DNA from: Cyanobacteria bacterium UBA11370 | Lineage (GTDB): Bacteria; Cyanobacteriota; Cyanobacteriia; Cyanobacteriales; Coleofasciculaceae | Assembly (NCBI GenBank): GCA_003486645.1 | Contig: DNGI01000312.1 | Span: 1-13,518, forward strand | Direction of reading: 5' to 3' | Length of the DNA: 13,518 nucleotides | Shown: positions 7,191-13,518 of the stretch, piece after piece | How positions within the stretch are numbered: position 1 is the first letter of the stretch | Layout of the letters: the number at the start of each line of letters is the position of its first letter | Translations under genes and position numbers: made by a program | The notes under the pieces: model-generated | Databases searched by the model: none | The model's input: the letters and a program-made list of their open reading frames with translations, nothing else | Told to the model about the DNA's origin: nothing

Positions 7191-7758
7191 CGGTTAGAAC
7201 TAGGTAGCCCACACTGGCATTGCCAATAACTTAAAGTTATTTTGGCGTGAAATTGATAGTTGTAAACATTTTAGGTGAAAGTTACTGATCTAAATCCTGA
7301 TCAGTAGTAAATTCTGATATCTGGCTGACAGAGGTTAAATCAGCAATCAGTGAGGAGTGAAACAGTAACCAAAAATTGGTCACTGACACCGATCACTGTG
7401 TCACTGTAAAGGAGAGGGACTCTTACTCCCAGCGTAAGCGTAAGTAGCACATGGGTCACTGGTGCGTTATCCGTTATTCGTTGTTACTGCTAACTAGTGC
7501 AGCATGGCGGAAATAACTCACCACCTAAAATCTCCCCCTTGTCCCCCTTGTCTCCCTTGTCCCCCTTGTCTCCCTTGTCCCCCTTGTCTCCCTTGTCCCC
7601 AAAAGCCCCCCTTGTCCCCCTTGTCCCCCTTTTGCTCAGACGTGCTGACAAACTTCTGCCGTCCTGCACTAGTCACTACCTCACTGCCTCTTGGCAACTA
7701 ATTTCCAAACCTGATCAGTTCATATGGCACAATTTTAGGTAAAATTCAACTTGTCCGA
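7191..7758. promoter_or_regulatory. Structured divergent intergenic region between ilvN and valS
   Basis: No supported gene is present. The region must hold the promoters of both flanking genes, although no clear -35/-10 pair is found. Inverted repeats are: GCCAATAACTT / AAGTTATTTTGGC (7222-7246, two-base bulge), TACTGATC / GATCAGTA (7283-7306), ACCAA / TTGGT (7369-7381) and TGACAC / GTGTCA (7384-7403). CCTGATCAGT occurs at 7296-7305 and 7710-7719, and ATTTTAGGT at 7268-7276 and 7732-7740. GTCACTG occurs at 7379, 7400 and 7455. A C-rich 9-base array fills 7534-7633, framed by ACTAGTGCAG (7493-7502) and CTGCACTAGT (7664-7673). A 21-codon frame at 7451-7516 contains four Leu codons in a row. 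All functional readings are inference. Confidence 0.5.
7534..7633. repeat. C-rich 9-base tandem array (CCCCCTTGT / CTCCCTTGT)
   Basis: Units of 9 bases run without gap from 7534 to 7596: CCCCCTTGT twice, then CTCCCTTGT and CCCCCTTGT alternating. CCCCAAAAGC interrupts at 7597-7606. Two more CCCCCTTGT units and a final CCCCCTTTT follow at 7607-7633. The minus strand therefore has about ten G-tracts of three to five G separated mostly by ACAA or AGACAA, a pattern that can form G-quadruplexes. Short Cys/Pro-rich and Ser/Pro/Leu-rich open frames across it are products of the repeat, not genes. Confidence 0.9.
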
Positions 7759-10635
7759 ATGACTGCAACCATCCCCACCCTGCAAACCCAATACGACCCT
7801 CTCACCACTGAAGCCAAATGGCAGAAGTTCTGGGAAAAACACCAGGTCTTCACAGCCAACCCAGAACACAGCGGTGAACCCTACTCGATAGTGATCCCGC
7901 CGCCTAATGTCACGGGTAGCTTGCACATGGGTCACGCCTTCGAGATGAGTCTGATTGACACCCTCGTCCGCTACCATCGCATGAAAGGGCGCAATACCTT
8001 GTGGCTACCTGGAACCGACCATGCCAGTATTGCTGTGCAAACGATTTTAGACAAGCAACTCAAACAAGAGGGCAAAACTCGCTACGATTTGGGACGCGAA
8101 ACCTTTCTCGAACGTGCTTGGCAGTGGAAGGAAGAATCCGGTGGCACAATTGTTAATCAGCTACGCCGCCTAGGTGTCTCAGTCGATTGGTCACGGGAAC
8201 GGTTTACGATGGATGAAGGCTTATCTCAAGCCGTCTTAAACGCCTTTGTCCAACTCTATGATGAGGGATTGATTTATCGGGGTGAATACCTGGTTAACTG
8301 GTGTCCCCAATCCCAGTCGGCTGTCTCCGATTTGGAAGTGGAAAGCAAGGAAGTCAACGGTCATCTCTGGCATTTCCGCTATCCCCTCACTGATGGCAGC
8401 GGTGATGTAGAAGTGGCAACCACTCGACCCGAAACTATGCTAGGGGATACAGCAGTAGCAGTCAATCCCCAAGATGAACGTTACCGACATTTAATTGGCA
8501 AGACCCTAACTCTACCCTTGATGAATCGGGAAATTCCGATTATTGGCGATGAGTTAGTTGACCCAACCTTCGGAACCGGATGTGTGAAAGTAACACCCGC
8601 CCACGATCCCAATGATTTTCAGATGGGTCAGCGTCACAATTTGCCCTTTATCAATATCCTGAATAAAGATGGCACATTAAATCAAAATGCGGGAGCGTTC
8701 CAAGGACAAGACCGTTTTGCAGCCCGAAAGACGGTGGTGCAGGAGTTAGATGCCCAAGGGTTCTTGGTGAAGGTGGAAGATTACAAGCATACCGTCCCCT
8801 ACAGCGATCGCGGCAAAGTCCCGGTTGAACCCTTACTCTCAACTCAATGGTTCGTTAAAATTCGCCCCCTAGCGGACAAGGCGTTAGAATTCCTCGACCA
8901 GCACAATTCTCCCGTCTTTGTACCCGAACGCTGGACGAAAGTCTATCGGGACTGGTTAGTTAAATTAGAAGACTGGTGCATCTCCAGACAGTTATGGTGG
9001 GGACACCAAATTCCCGCCTGGTACGCCGTGAGTGAAACAGGAGGAGAAATTACCGACACCACACCCTTTGTCGTTGCTCATAATCCGGAAGAAGCCACTC
9101 AAAAAGCATTGGCACAATTTGGAGATAATGTCAAACTAAAACAAGACCCCGACGTTCTCGATACCTGGTTTTCTTCGGGATTATGGCCATTCTCAACTCT
9201 AGGCTGGCCCAATGAAACCACAGACCTCAAAACCTACTATCCCACCACCACCCTAGTCACAGGCTTTGATATCATCTTCTTTTGGGTTGCCCGAATGACA
9301 ATGATGGGAGGACATTTTACCAATCAAATGCCGTTTAAGACCGTTTACATCCACGGCTTAGTGCGGGATGAAAATAACAAAAAAATGTCCAAGTCAGCCA
9401 ATAATGGTATTGACCCCCTCATCTTGATTGAAAAGTACGGCACCGATGCCCTACGTTATACCCTAATTCGAGAAGTTGCAGGAGCGGGTCAAGATATCCG
9501 CTTGGAGTATAATCGCAAAACAGATGAGTCAATATCAGTCGAAGCATCGCGCAATTTCGCCAACAAACTGTGGAATGCCGCCCGCTTCGTAATGATGAAT
9601 CTTGATAGCAAGACTCCCGATGAGTTGGGTTCTCCGCTAACAGCAGGAATTGAAGCGTTAGAATTGAGCGATCGCTGGATTCTGTCACGCTTCCAGCAAG
9701 TGGTGCGTCAAACCAGGGACTACCTCGACACCTACGGCCTAGGAGAAGCAGCGAAGGGACTCTATGACTTCATCTGGGGTGACTTCTGTGACTGGTATAT
9801 TGAACTGATCAAATCCAGACTGCGGGAAGAGGCAACAGCACCATCACGGGTTGTCGCCCAACAAACTCTCGCCTATGTTCTGGAAGGGATACTTAAACTA
9901 CTCCATCCCTTTATGCCTCATATTACCGAAGAAATCTGGCACACACTCACTCAAAAATCCGAAGACGTTTTAGCACTGCAACCCTATCCCCCCCTAGCAG
10001 CCGAGGGTCTAACGGATATACCCGATCACTTATCTGTAGGAAATAACACCTCATCAGCAACCGATCACCCATCCGTTACATCCGTTACCCAATCCGCTGC
10101 CAAATCCGTTACATCCGTTACCCAATCCGCTGCCAAGTCCGTTGCCCTGATCGATCCAGAACTTGAACAACAATTTGAACTGCTGACAGGCACAATCCGC
10201 ACAATCCGCAACCTCCGGGCACTAGCAGAGATCAAACCCGGCAAGAAAGTATCGGTCATCTTGCAGAGTGAAAGCCCTCTTGAACGCCAAATTCTTGAGG
10301 TTGGTCAATCCTATATTCAAGATTTAGCTAAGGTGGAAACATTAACGATCACACCAGTGCTAGAGCAAGAACTGAAAACGACCATGGCAGGTGTTGTGGG
10401 TACCGTCCAAGTCCTAATGCCGCTTGCTGGGATTGCAGATGTGGATGCACTCCGCGCTAAGTTAGAAAAAGACTTAGCCAAAGTGGAGGCAACGATTGCA
10501 TCCCTCTCTAAACGTCTGGAAAACACAAACTTTGTCAGCAAAGCCAATCCAGAAGTCGTGCAGGGTGTCAAGGATGATTTAGCAGAGGCGCAAAAACAAG
10601 CTGAAATTTTGCGTACTCACCTCAATCGACTGTAG
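7759..10635 (+). CDS. valS: Valyl-tRNA synthetase
   Basis: A 958-residue class Ia synthetase that charges tRNA-Val with valine in the cytoplasm; essential. The HIGH signature is HMGH (56-59) and KMSKS is at 542-546. The editing (CP1) domain has [10 protein letters not shown] (221-230) and THE PAHDPND segment (280-286), used to clear mischarged threonine. [14 protein letters not shown] and [17 protein letters not shown] are typical of ValS. The anticodon-binding domain follows, and the C-terminal coiled-coil arm spans about 890-955. An unusual low-complexity insertion of about 45 residues (about 750-796) sits between the anticodon domain and the [13 protein letters not shown] segment; it includes a perfect 11-residue tandem duplication. 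No ribosome site is clear before the ATG at 7759. The gene is divergent from ilvN. Confidence 0.98.
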   Translation: MTATIPTLQTQYDPLTTEAKWQKFWEKHQVFTANPEHSGEPYSIVIPPPNVTGSLHMGHAFEMSLIDTLVRYHRMKGRNTLWLPGTDHASIAVQTILDKQLKQEGKTRYDLGRETFLERAWQWKEESGGTIVNQLRRLGVSVDWSRERFTMDEGLSQAVLNAFVQLYDEGLIYRGEYLVNWCPQSQSAVSDLEVESKEVNGHLWHFRYPLTDGSGDVEVATTRPETMLGDTAVAVNPQDERYRHLIGKTLTLPLMNREIPIIGDELVDPTFGTGCVKVTPAHDPNDFQMGQRHNLPFINILNKDGTLNQNAGAFQGQDRFAARKTVVQELDAQGFLVKVEDYKHTVPYSDRGKVPVEPLLSTQWFVKIRPLADKALEFLDQHNSPVFVPERWTKVYRDWLVKLEDWCISRQLWWGHQIPAWYAVSETGGEITDTTPFVVAHNPEEATQKALAQFGDNVKLKQDPDVLDTWFSSGLWPFSTLGWPNETTDLKTYYPTTTLVTGFDIIFFWVARMTMMGGHFTNQMPFKTVYIHGLVRDENNKKMSKSANNGIDPLILIEKYGTDALRYTLIREVAGAGQDIRLEYNRKTDESISVEASRNFANKLWNAARFVMMNLDSKTPDELGSPLTAGIEALELSDRWILSRFQQVVRQTRDYLDTYGLGEAAKGLYDFIWGDFCDWYIELIKSRLREEATAPSRVVAQQTLAYVLEGILKLLHPFMPHITEEIWHTLTQKSEDVLALQPYPPLAAEGLTDIPDHLSVGNNTSSATDHPSVTSVTQSAAKSVTSVTQSAAKSVALIDPELEQQFELLTGTIRTIRNLRALAEIKPGKKVSVILQSESPLERQILEVGQSYIQDLAKVETLTITPVLEQELKTTMAGVVGTVQVLMPLAGIADVDALRAKLEKDLAKVEATIASLSKRLENTNFVSKANPEVVQGVKDDLAEAQKQAEILRTHLNRL
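10071..10136 (+). repeat. Perfect 33-bp tandem duplication inside valS
   Basis: Two identical 33-base units (10071-10103 and 10104-10136), each made of smaller TCCGTTA-like pieces, are followed by a partial third (GTCCGTTGCC). Because 33 is a multiple of three, the frame is kept and the protein gains [11 protein letters not shown] twice (residues 772-782 and 783-793). Confidence 0.92.
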
Positions 10636-10670
10636 AGAGGAAATGAATTGCCACTTTACAAAGTTTCTAA

Positions 10671-10691
10671 CCACTAACCACCAACCACTAA
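10671..10691. repeat. Heptanucleotide repeat CCACTAA (3 units)
   Basis: CCACTAA, CCACCAA and CCACTAA in tandem end six bases before the ATG at 10698. This is a variant of the CCAACAA family and again touches a start codon. Confidence 0.8.
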
Positions 10692-10697
10692 CAGGCA

Positions 10698-11333
10698 ATG
10701 CTACACCTGGCCCAAGTGCAAAACAATGAGAATGTCGGCGGGGTGAGACTACGATTGCTAGCCCGCCAACAATCTGATAATTGCTGGGCAGTAATCAACC
10801 CAGAAAGTGTGATACTGACCAACACCAACTCCCTCAATGAAAGCTATTTGGTGTTGGTAGAACTTTCTGAAAATCAAGAGGTTCTGAGTATTCAACCCGC
10901 TAAAGATTGGGTGTTAGATTTCATAAGGGATTACCTAACCCTAGGAATTACTCCAAGCTTCTTAATCGGAGAACAAAAACGCGCTGAAGAATGGCGACAA
11001 GACCTCACATTACAAAGTCAGGACTTAACTCGCCAACGAGCCGAAATGGAAGCCCGACGGGACACAATTCAAGCCTTGGAGGCACAATTAGGCCCTCAAC
11101 AACGGCAACTGATGCAGCAGATTGAAGAGATGAGAGAGCAGTTGAGGGTTAAAGATGAAGAATTGGAACGGGCAAATCAGCAACTTACAGAAATGGCGCA
11201 CATTAGAGAAAAGTTGAGGATCAAGGATGAACAATTGCAGGAGGTAAACCAGCAACTCCAAGAGATGACAGAAAAATTGAACTCTCAGGAAACACAATTA
11301 AAAGAATTGAAACAACACGTTGAAGAAAAATAG
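10698..11333 (+). CDS. Hypothetical protein with N-terminal globular domain and long coiled coil
   Basis: A 211-residue protein without signal peptide or membrane segment. Residues 1-90 look globular, with alternating beta-like stretches (GGVRLRLLAR, ESYLVLVEL) ending in DWVLDFIRDYLTLGITPSFL. From about 91 to the end it is a continuous charged coiled coil rich in Glu, Gln, Leu and Arg. The coil contains an internal repeat: REQLRVKDEELERANQQL (146-163) against REKLRIKDEQLQEVNQQL (170-187), offset by 24 residues. It starts 62 bases after valS on the same strand and may be co-transcribed, although a heptamer array lies between. The ATG follows a weak AGGC. No known family is recognised; a structural or scaffolding role is only a guess. 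Confidence 0.8.
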   Translation: MLHLAQVQNNENVGGVRLRLLARQQSDNCWAVINPESVILTNTNSLNESYLVLVELSENQEVLSIQPAKDWVLDFIRDYLTLGITPSFLIGEQKRAEEWRQDLTLQSQDLTRQRAEMEARRDTIQALEAQLGPQQRQLMQQIEEMREQLRVKDEELERANQQLTEMAHIREKLRIKDEQLQEVNQQLQEMTEKLNSQETQLKELKQHVEEK

Positions 11334-12170
11334 GGCGATCGCAATTTCAGAATTCGGTGCAAGCCGTGGGTTATACATCTACAGCATTGCCAAATCGGCT
11401 ATCTGGAGGGACTTACAAGACTAGCCTTCCTAGAGCAATTCTCAATTCGATGAAGTACAAATTTCTAGGTTTTAGGGAGTAGGAACTAGGGGATTAATAT
11501 TAATACTAACTGATCATCTAATTAGATACAAATTATTCAACTGATCCGAATCAAAAAATGCGACACATGATATGATGTCCGGCAAATCACCCATAATAAA
11601 AAATCTCCCCTGAACTACGTTCCGCTACGCTAACTCCCCCTCTCCCTCTCTCCCCCTCACTCTTTTTTAGGGTTATTCAACCGGACATGATATGAGTTAG
11701 TAGAAGTGTGAAATAGTTCGTCTTCCAAAATCCACATTAAAAAAGGGTATCAAGAATAGTCAAGGCTTGTAAAAGTCATTCTTTAGATGGAGCTGATAAT
11801 CTTTTCCAAGATAGAGTAACTACGATTGGCTCAACAGATATCTTAAGTTAAGAACGATTCAAGGATGGAGACCCATCTACTCCTATTCAATTCGCTTGTC
11901 TGACCTGATGAGTATCATTTCTCTTAAGTTTGATACAACAAATAACTAGGTTTTGGTTAATCACTAATAGCAAGGGCAAATTAGCTACTACTAATAGCTA
12001 TCAGCCTAAAATCCTAGGTATCAGACTAAAAGTAAAAGGGGAGAAACACTAGCAATTTGAGCTTTTGTTTTCAACGTTTACCCTTAACAGCAACCGACTT
12101 TAATAGGACTAGCCCATTAAACGGAAACTCTCTAATCCTGATACCTTTATGACTTGGAAGGTCAAATCCG
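11334..12170. other. 837-base gene-poor region
   Basis: No open frame with convincing protein character and no tRNA fold were found. The region begins with a HIP1 site (11335-11342), contains the MITE-like element (11576-11687), and otherwise is AT-rich sequence with scattered CTAATAGC and AACTAGG motifs. Its last 20 bases hold the ribosome site (GGAAGG, 12156-12161) for the gene at 12171. The promoter of that gene presumably lies here but no clear element stands out. Confidence 0.5.
11576..11687. mobile_element. Putative 112-bp MITE-like element with 8-bp target duplication
   Basis: The ends are exact inverted repeats TGTCCGG (11576-11582) and CCGGACA (11681-11687). Similarity of the two ends continues inward for about 25 bases: ACCC followed by an A-run on the left, and AACCCTAAAAAA on the complement of the right. 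The octamer TGATATGA occurs immediately outside both ends (11568-11575 and 11688-11695), as expected for a target-site duplication. The centre is non-coding and contains TTCCGCTACGCTAAC followed by a pyrimidine-rich tract. No transposase is encoded, so it would be non-autonomous. The source IS family cannot be named from sequence alone; 8-bp duplications occur in several. Confidence 0.6.
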
Positions 12171-12518
12171 ATGAACCCCCAAAACACCCAATCACCTACC
12201 CATAAGAACCCTGGTAGGAGCAGACTGAATGCTACTGCTTACCGCGCTGGTTATCTCAGAGGTAAAACTTCAGAGCATTATAGCCAAGACGAAAACCGTA
12301 TTATTCGTGAGAACAATAGTGCCGCGAGAGGTTTGCTCTGGGGGCTTACCCTAGCTGCGATCGCTATTCTTTTAGGTGGGGCTATTTTCTTACTCATACA
12401 AGCCAAACAATCACCAACATCCTCTATCGAGACTAATCCTATTCCTGATAGGGATACTACTAGCCAGCCTCAAAATTACCAACAACAAATCCCCCTTACG
12501 GACACAACCTTAGCCTAG
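12171..12518 (+). CDS. Single-pass membrane protein, first of a tandem paralogous pair
   Basis: A 115-residue protein with a polar N terminus (1-50), one membrane helix (about 54-77) and a short Ser/Pro/Gln-rich tail. The conserved part is Y24-x2-G27-Y28-x2-G31-K32-x2-E35, then 15 residues, then AARGLLWG (51-58). The same motif with identical spacing occurs in the next gene. Positive charge before the helix predicts a cytoplasmic N terminus and a tail outside the membrane. The start is well supported by GGAAGG (12156-12161), 9 bases before the ATG. A hairpin overlaps the stop codon. I believe this is a conserved cyanobacterial family of unknown function, but cannot name it. Confidence 0.78.
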   Translation: MNPQNTQSPTHKNPGRSRLNATAYRAGYLRGKTSEHYSQDENRIIRENNSAARGLLWGLTLAAIAILLGGAIFLLIQAKQSPTSSIETNPIPDRDTTSQPQNYQQQIPLTDTTLA

Positions 12519-12532
12519 GGTTTTATCCCTAG
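12515..12532 (+). terminator. Stem-loop overlapping the stop codon of the first paralogue
   Basis: CTAGGG (12515-12520) pairs perfectly with CCCTAG (12527-12532) across the loop TTTTAT. The stem includes the TAG stop. A T-run (TTTTTT, 12547-12552) follows only after 14 bases, so it is not a standard intrinsic terminator. It may set relative expression or stability of the two paralogue messages. Confidence 0.3.
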
Positions 12533-12579
12533 TGAAGACAGCTTTGTTTTTTACTTCATCAAATTGATCACGGCTGTAA

Positions 12580-12607
12580 TTCAAAACTCAAACCTCAAAC
12601 CTCAAAA
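12580..12607. repeat. Heptanucleotide tandem repeat TTCAAAA / CTCAAAC (4 units)
   Basis: TTCAAAA, CTCAAAC, CTCAAAC and CTCAAAA in tandem end 20 bases before the ATG at 12628. TTCAAAA is the reverse complement of the TTTTGAA unit at 2346-2380, so it is the same repeat type in the opposite orientation. Confidence 0.85.
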
Positions 12608-12627
12608 CTTTTCTCTTCCTAAACGTC

Positions 12628-13398
12628 ATGGACAATCTAAACAATCACCAAACCAATCATCCTAATTCCCATTTGAGGAATAATGGAAAAGTAAACACTC
12701 ATATCCAAACATTAGATACTGAGTCCACACCTGCTCCCTATACCGAGGGTTATATTCATGGTCGTGCGGCTGAACGCAGTTTGGAAAATAGAAGCGTGGA
12801 TGTTCAGGAAAAAACAACGGCGGCTAGGGGTTTACTATTAGGTGTTGCCTTAACCTCTCTAGTAGGCTTAACCTTGGGCACTGTATTCTTTCTCAATCAG
12901 CAACACGAGGAACCAGTACCCTCTGTAATTGTACCTTCACGTCAACCTTCGCCAGAACCCCAAAAAGAAACAACAATTATTGAAAGAACAACTGAAACCA
13001 TCCAACAACCTCCAGCAAGTCCCGTAGAAGTCCAGCCGGAGATTAATTTAACAGTTCCCAATGGACAACAGCAGCCTGCTTCTACTCAACAAAATACAAC
13101 ACCTGGGTCAGCACCAACACAAACACAACCTCAGAATCAAACTTCACCTACAAATCCAACAACAAATCCAACAACAAATCCAACAACAACCCAGCAAAAT
13201 ACAACACCTCAATCCTCTCAATCAACACCAACATCTTCCCCAACAAACAGACAACCAAGTTTTATCGAACCGACTTCATCCCCATCAACCCAAAATCAAA
13301 ATTCTACCGGGACTACCACACCAACACAACCAAACAATACCAATGTAACTTCACCTGCACCAACTCAAAATCAAACTCAACCCAATCAACAACGATGA
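12628..13398 (+). CDS. Single-pass membrane protein with long Thr/Pro/Gln/Asn-rich tail, second paralogue
   Basis: A 256-residue protein. The N-terminal polar region carries Y38-x2-G41-Y42-x2-G45-R46-x2-E49, then 15 residues, then AARGLLLG (65-72), matching the preceding gene in residues and spacing. One membrane helix spans about 69-89. Residues 90-256 form a low-complexity, almost uncharged tail of Thr, Pro, Gln, Asn and Ser with three copies of NPTT and two of QQNTTP, probably disordered and outside the inner membrane. There is no C-terminal anchor or known domain. The 109-base gap to its paralogue contains a heptamer array. No strong ribosome site precedes the ATG. The C-rich, A-rich coding sequence reflects the tail composition, and a second open frame inside it is a by-product. 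Possible cell-envelope role; unproven. Confidence 0.8.
   Translation: MDNLNNHQTNHPNSHLRNNGKVNTHIQTLDTESTPAPYTEGYIHGRAAERSLENRSVDVQEKTTAARGLLLGVALTSLVGLTLGTVFFLNQQHEEPVPSVIVPSRQPSPEPQKETTIIERTTETIQQPPASPVEVQPEINLTVPNGQQQPASTQQNTTPGSAPTQTQPQNQTSPTNPTTNPTTNPTTTQQNTTPQSSQSTPTSSPTNRQPSFIEPTSSPSTQNQNSTGTTTPTQPNNTNVTSPAPTQNQTQPNQQR
13150..13185 (+). repeat. 12-bp in-frame triple repeat (ACAAATCCAACA) in the tail of the second paralogue
   Basis: Three exact copies of ACAAATCCAACA encode NPTT repeats in the low-complexity tail. Copy number is likely to vary between strains by slippage. Confidence 0.85.
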
Positions 13399-13405
13399 TT
13401 GGTTG

Positions 13406-13440
13406 TTTGTTGTTTGTTGTTTGTTATTAGTTGTTTGTTG
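13406..13440. repeat. Heptanucleotide tandem repeat TTTGTTG (5 units, two variants)
   Basis: TTTGTTG, TTTGTTG, TTTGTTA, TTAGTTG and TTTGTTG in tandem start eight bases after the stop codon of the second paralogue. Similar GT-rich sequence runs to about 13475. The opposite-orientation form (AACTAACAACTAACGACCAACAA) begins near 13497 and reaches the window end, so the two could pair as an inverted repeat. Confidence 0.8.
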
Positions 13441-13518
13441 GTTATGGGTTGTTTGTTACTAGTTACTGGTTATTACCTTTCTGACGAATCCCTGAAACTA
13501 ACAACTAACGACCAACAA

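Noticed and set aside
7340..7385. Possible Yfr1 small RNA: the minus strand reads ACTCCTCACTG next to an ACCAA/TTGGT hairpin.
   Set aside because: The Yfr1 core is ACTCCTCACAC, so two bases differ, and the required terminator hairpin with T-run after the core is absent.
7534..7633. Regular spacing of the C-rich array suggested a CRISPR-like structure.
   Set aside because: The units are contiguous 9-mers with no unique spacers.
7497..7742. Overlapping plus-strand frames with Ser-Pro-Leu or Pro-Cys-Leu repeats.
   Set aside because: They are translations of the 9-base CCCCCTTGT array in two frames, without ribosome sites or non-repetitive protein sequence.
7191..7758. A T-box riboswitch upstream of valS.
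   Set aside because: T-boxes are not expected in cyanobacteria, and I found neither the T-box consensus nor a terminator/antiterminator pair with a T-run.
11334..11465. The frame of the coiled-coil gene stays open for about 44 codons after its TAG stop.
   Set aside because: The downstream peptide does not continue the coiled coil and there is no sign of read-through; open length of this size is expected by chance.

Overview
The window looks like chromosomal DNA of a large-genome, probably filamentous, cyanobacterium. I infer this from ten copies of the octamer GCGATCGC (HIP1) in 13.5 kb, from heptanucleotide tandem repeats (CCAACAA, CCACTAA, TTTTGAA, CTCAAAC types) next to several start codons, from two pentapeptide-repeat proteins, and from a Uma2-type nuclease gene. 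No species can be named from the sequence alone.

Layout. At 1-195 is the 3' end of an unrecognised + strand gene. Tail to tail with it, on the - strand, is a small membrane protein (313-687) with a good ribosome site and an intrinsic terminator (240-261). After 558 bases without a gene comes a zinc-free MDR-type oxidoreductase (1246-2250). A + strand cluster follows: a soluble pentapeptide-repeat protein (2397-3179), a 195-residue protein that I think resembles a stand-alone EF-G domain IV (3270-3857), and a secreted or membrane-anchored Phe-type pentapeptide protein (3882-5927). The last two are 24 bases apart and probably co-transcribed. On the - strand follow a Uma2 family nuclease (5956-6531) and the acetolactate synthase small subunit ilvN (6672-7190).

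A 568-base divergent region (7191-7758) separates ilvN from valS (7759-10635). It is the most structured non-coding part of the window. It holds several inverted repeats, two copies of CCTGATCAGT, a C-rich 9-base tandem array able to form G-quadruplexes on the other strand, and a possible 21-codon leader frame with four consecutive Leu codons. The two genes are linked by valine: IlvN carries feedback control of branched-chain amino acid synthesis, and ValS charges valine onto tRNA.

After valS comes a coiled-coil protein (10698-11333). Next is an 837-base gene-poor stretch with a 112-bp MITE-like element (11576-11687) that has matching inverted ends and an 8-bp target duplication. Two tandem paralogous single-pass membrane proteins follow (12171-12518 and 12628-13398), the second with a long Thr/Pro/Gln/Asn-rich tail. 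The window ends in heptamer repeats.

The best candidates for something undescribed are the orphan EF-G domain IV-like protein between two pentapeptide-repeat genes, the MITE-like element, and the structured ilvN/valS intergenic region.
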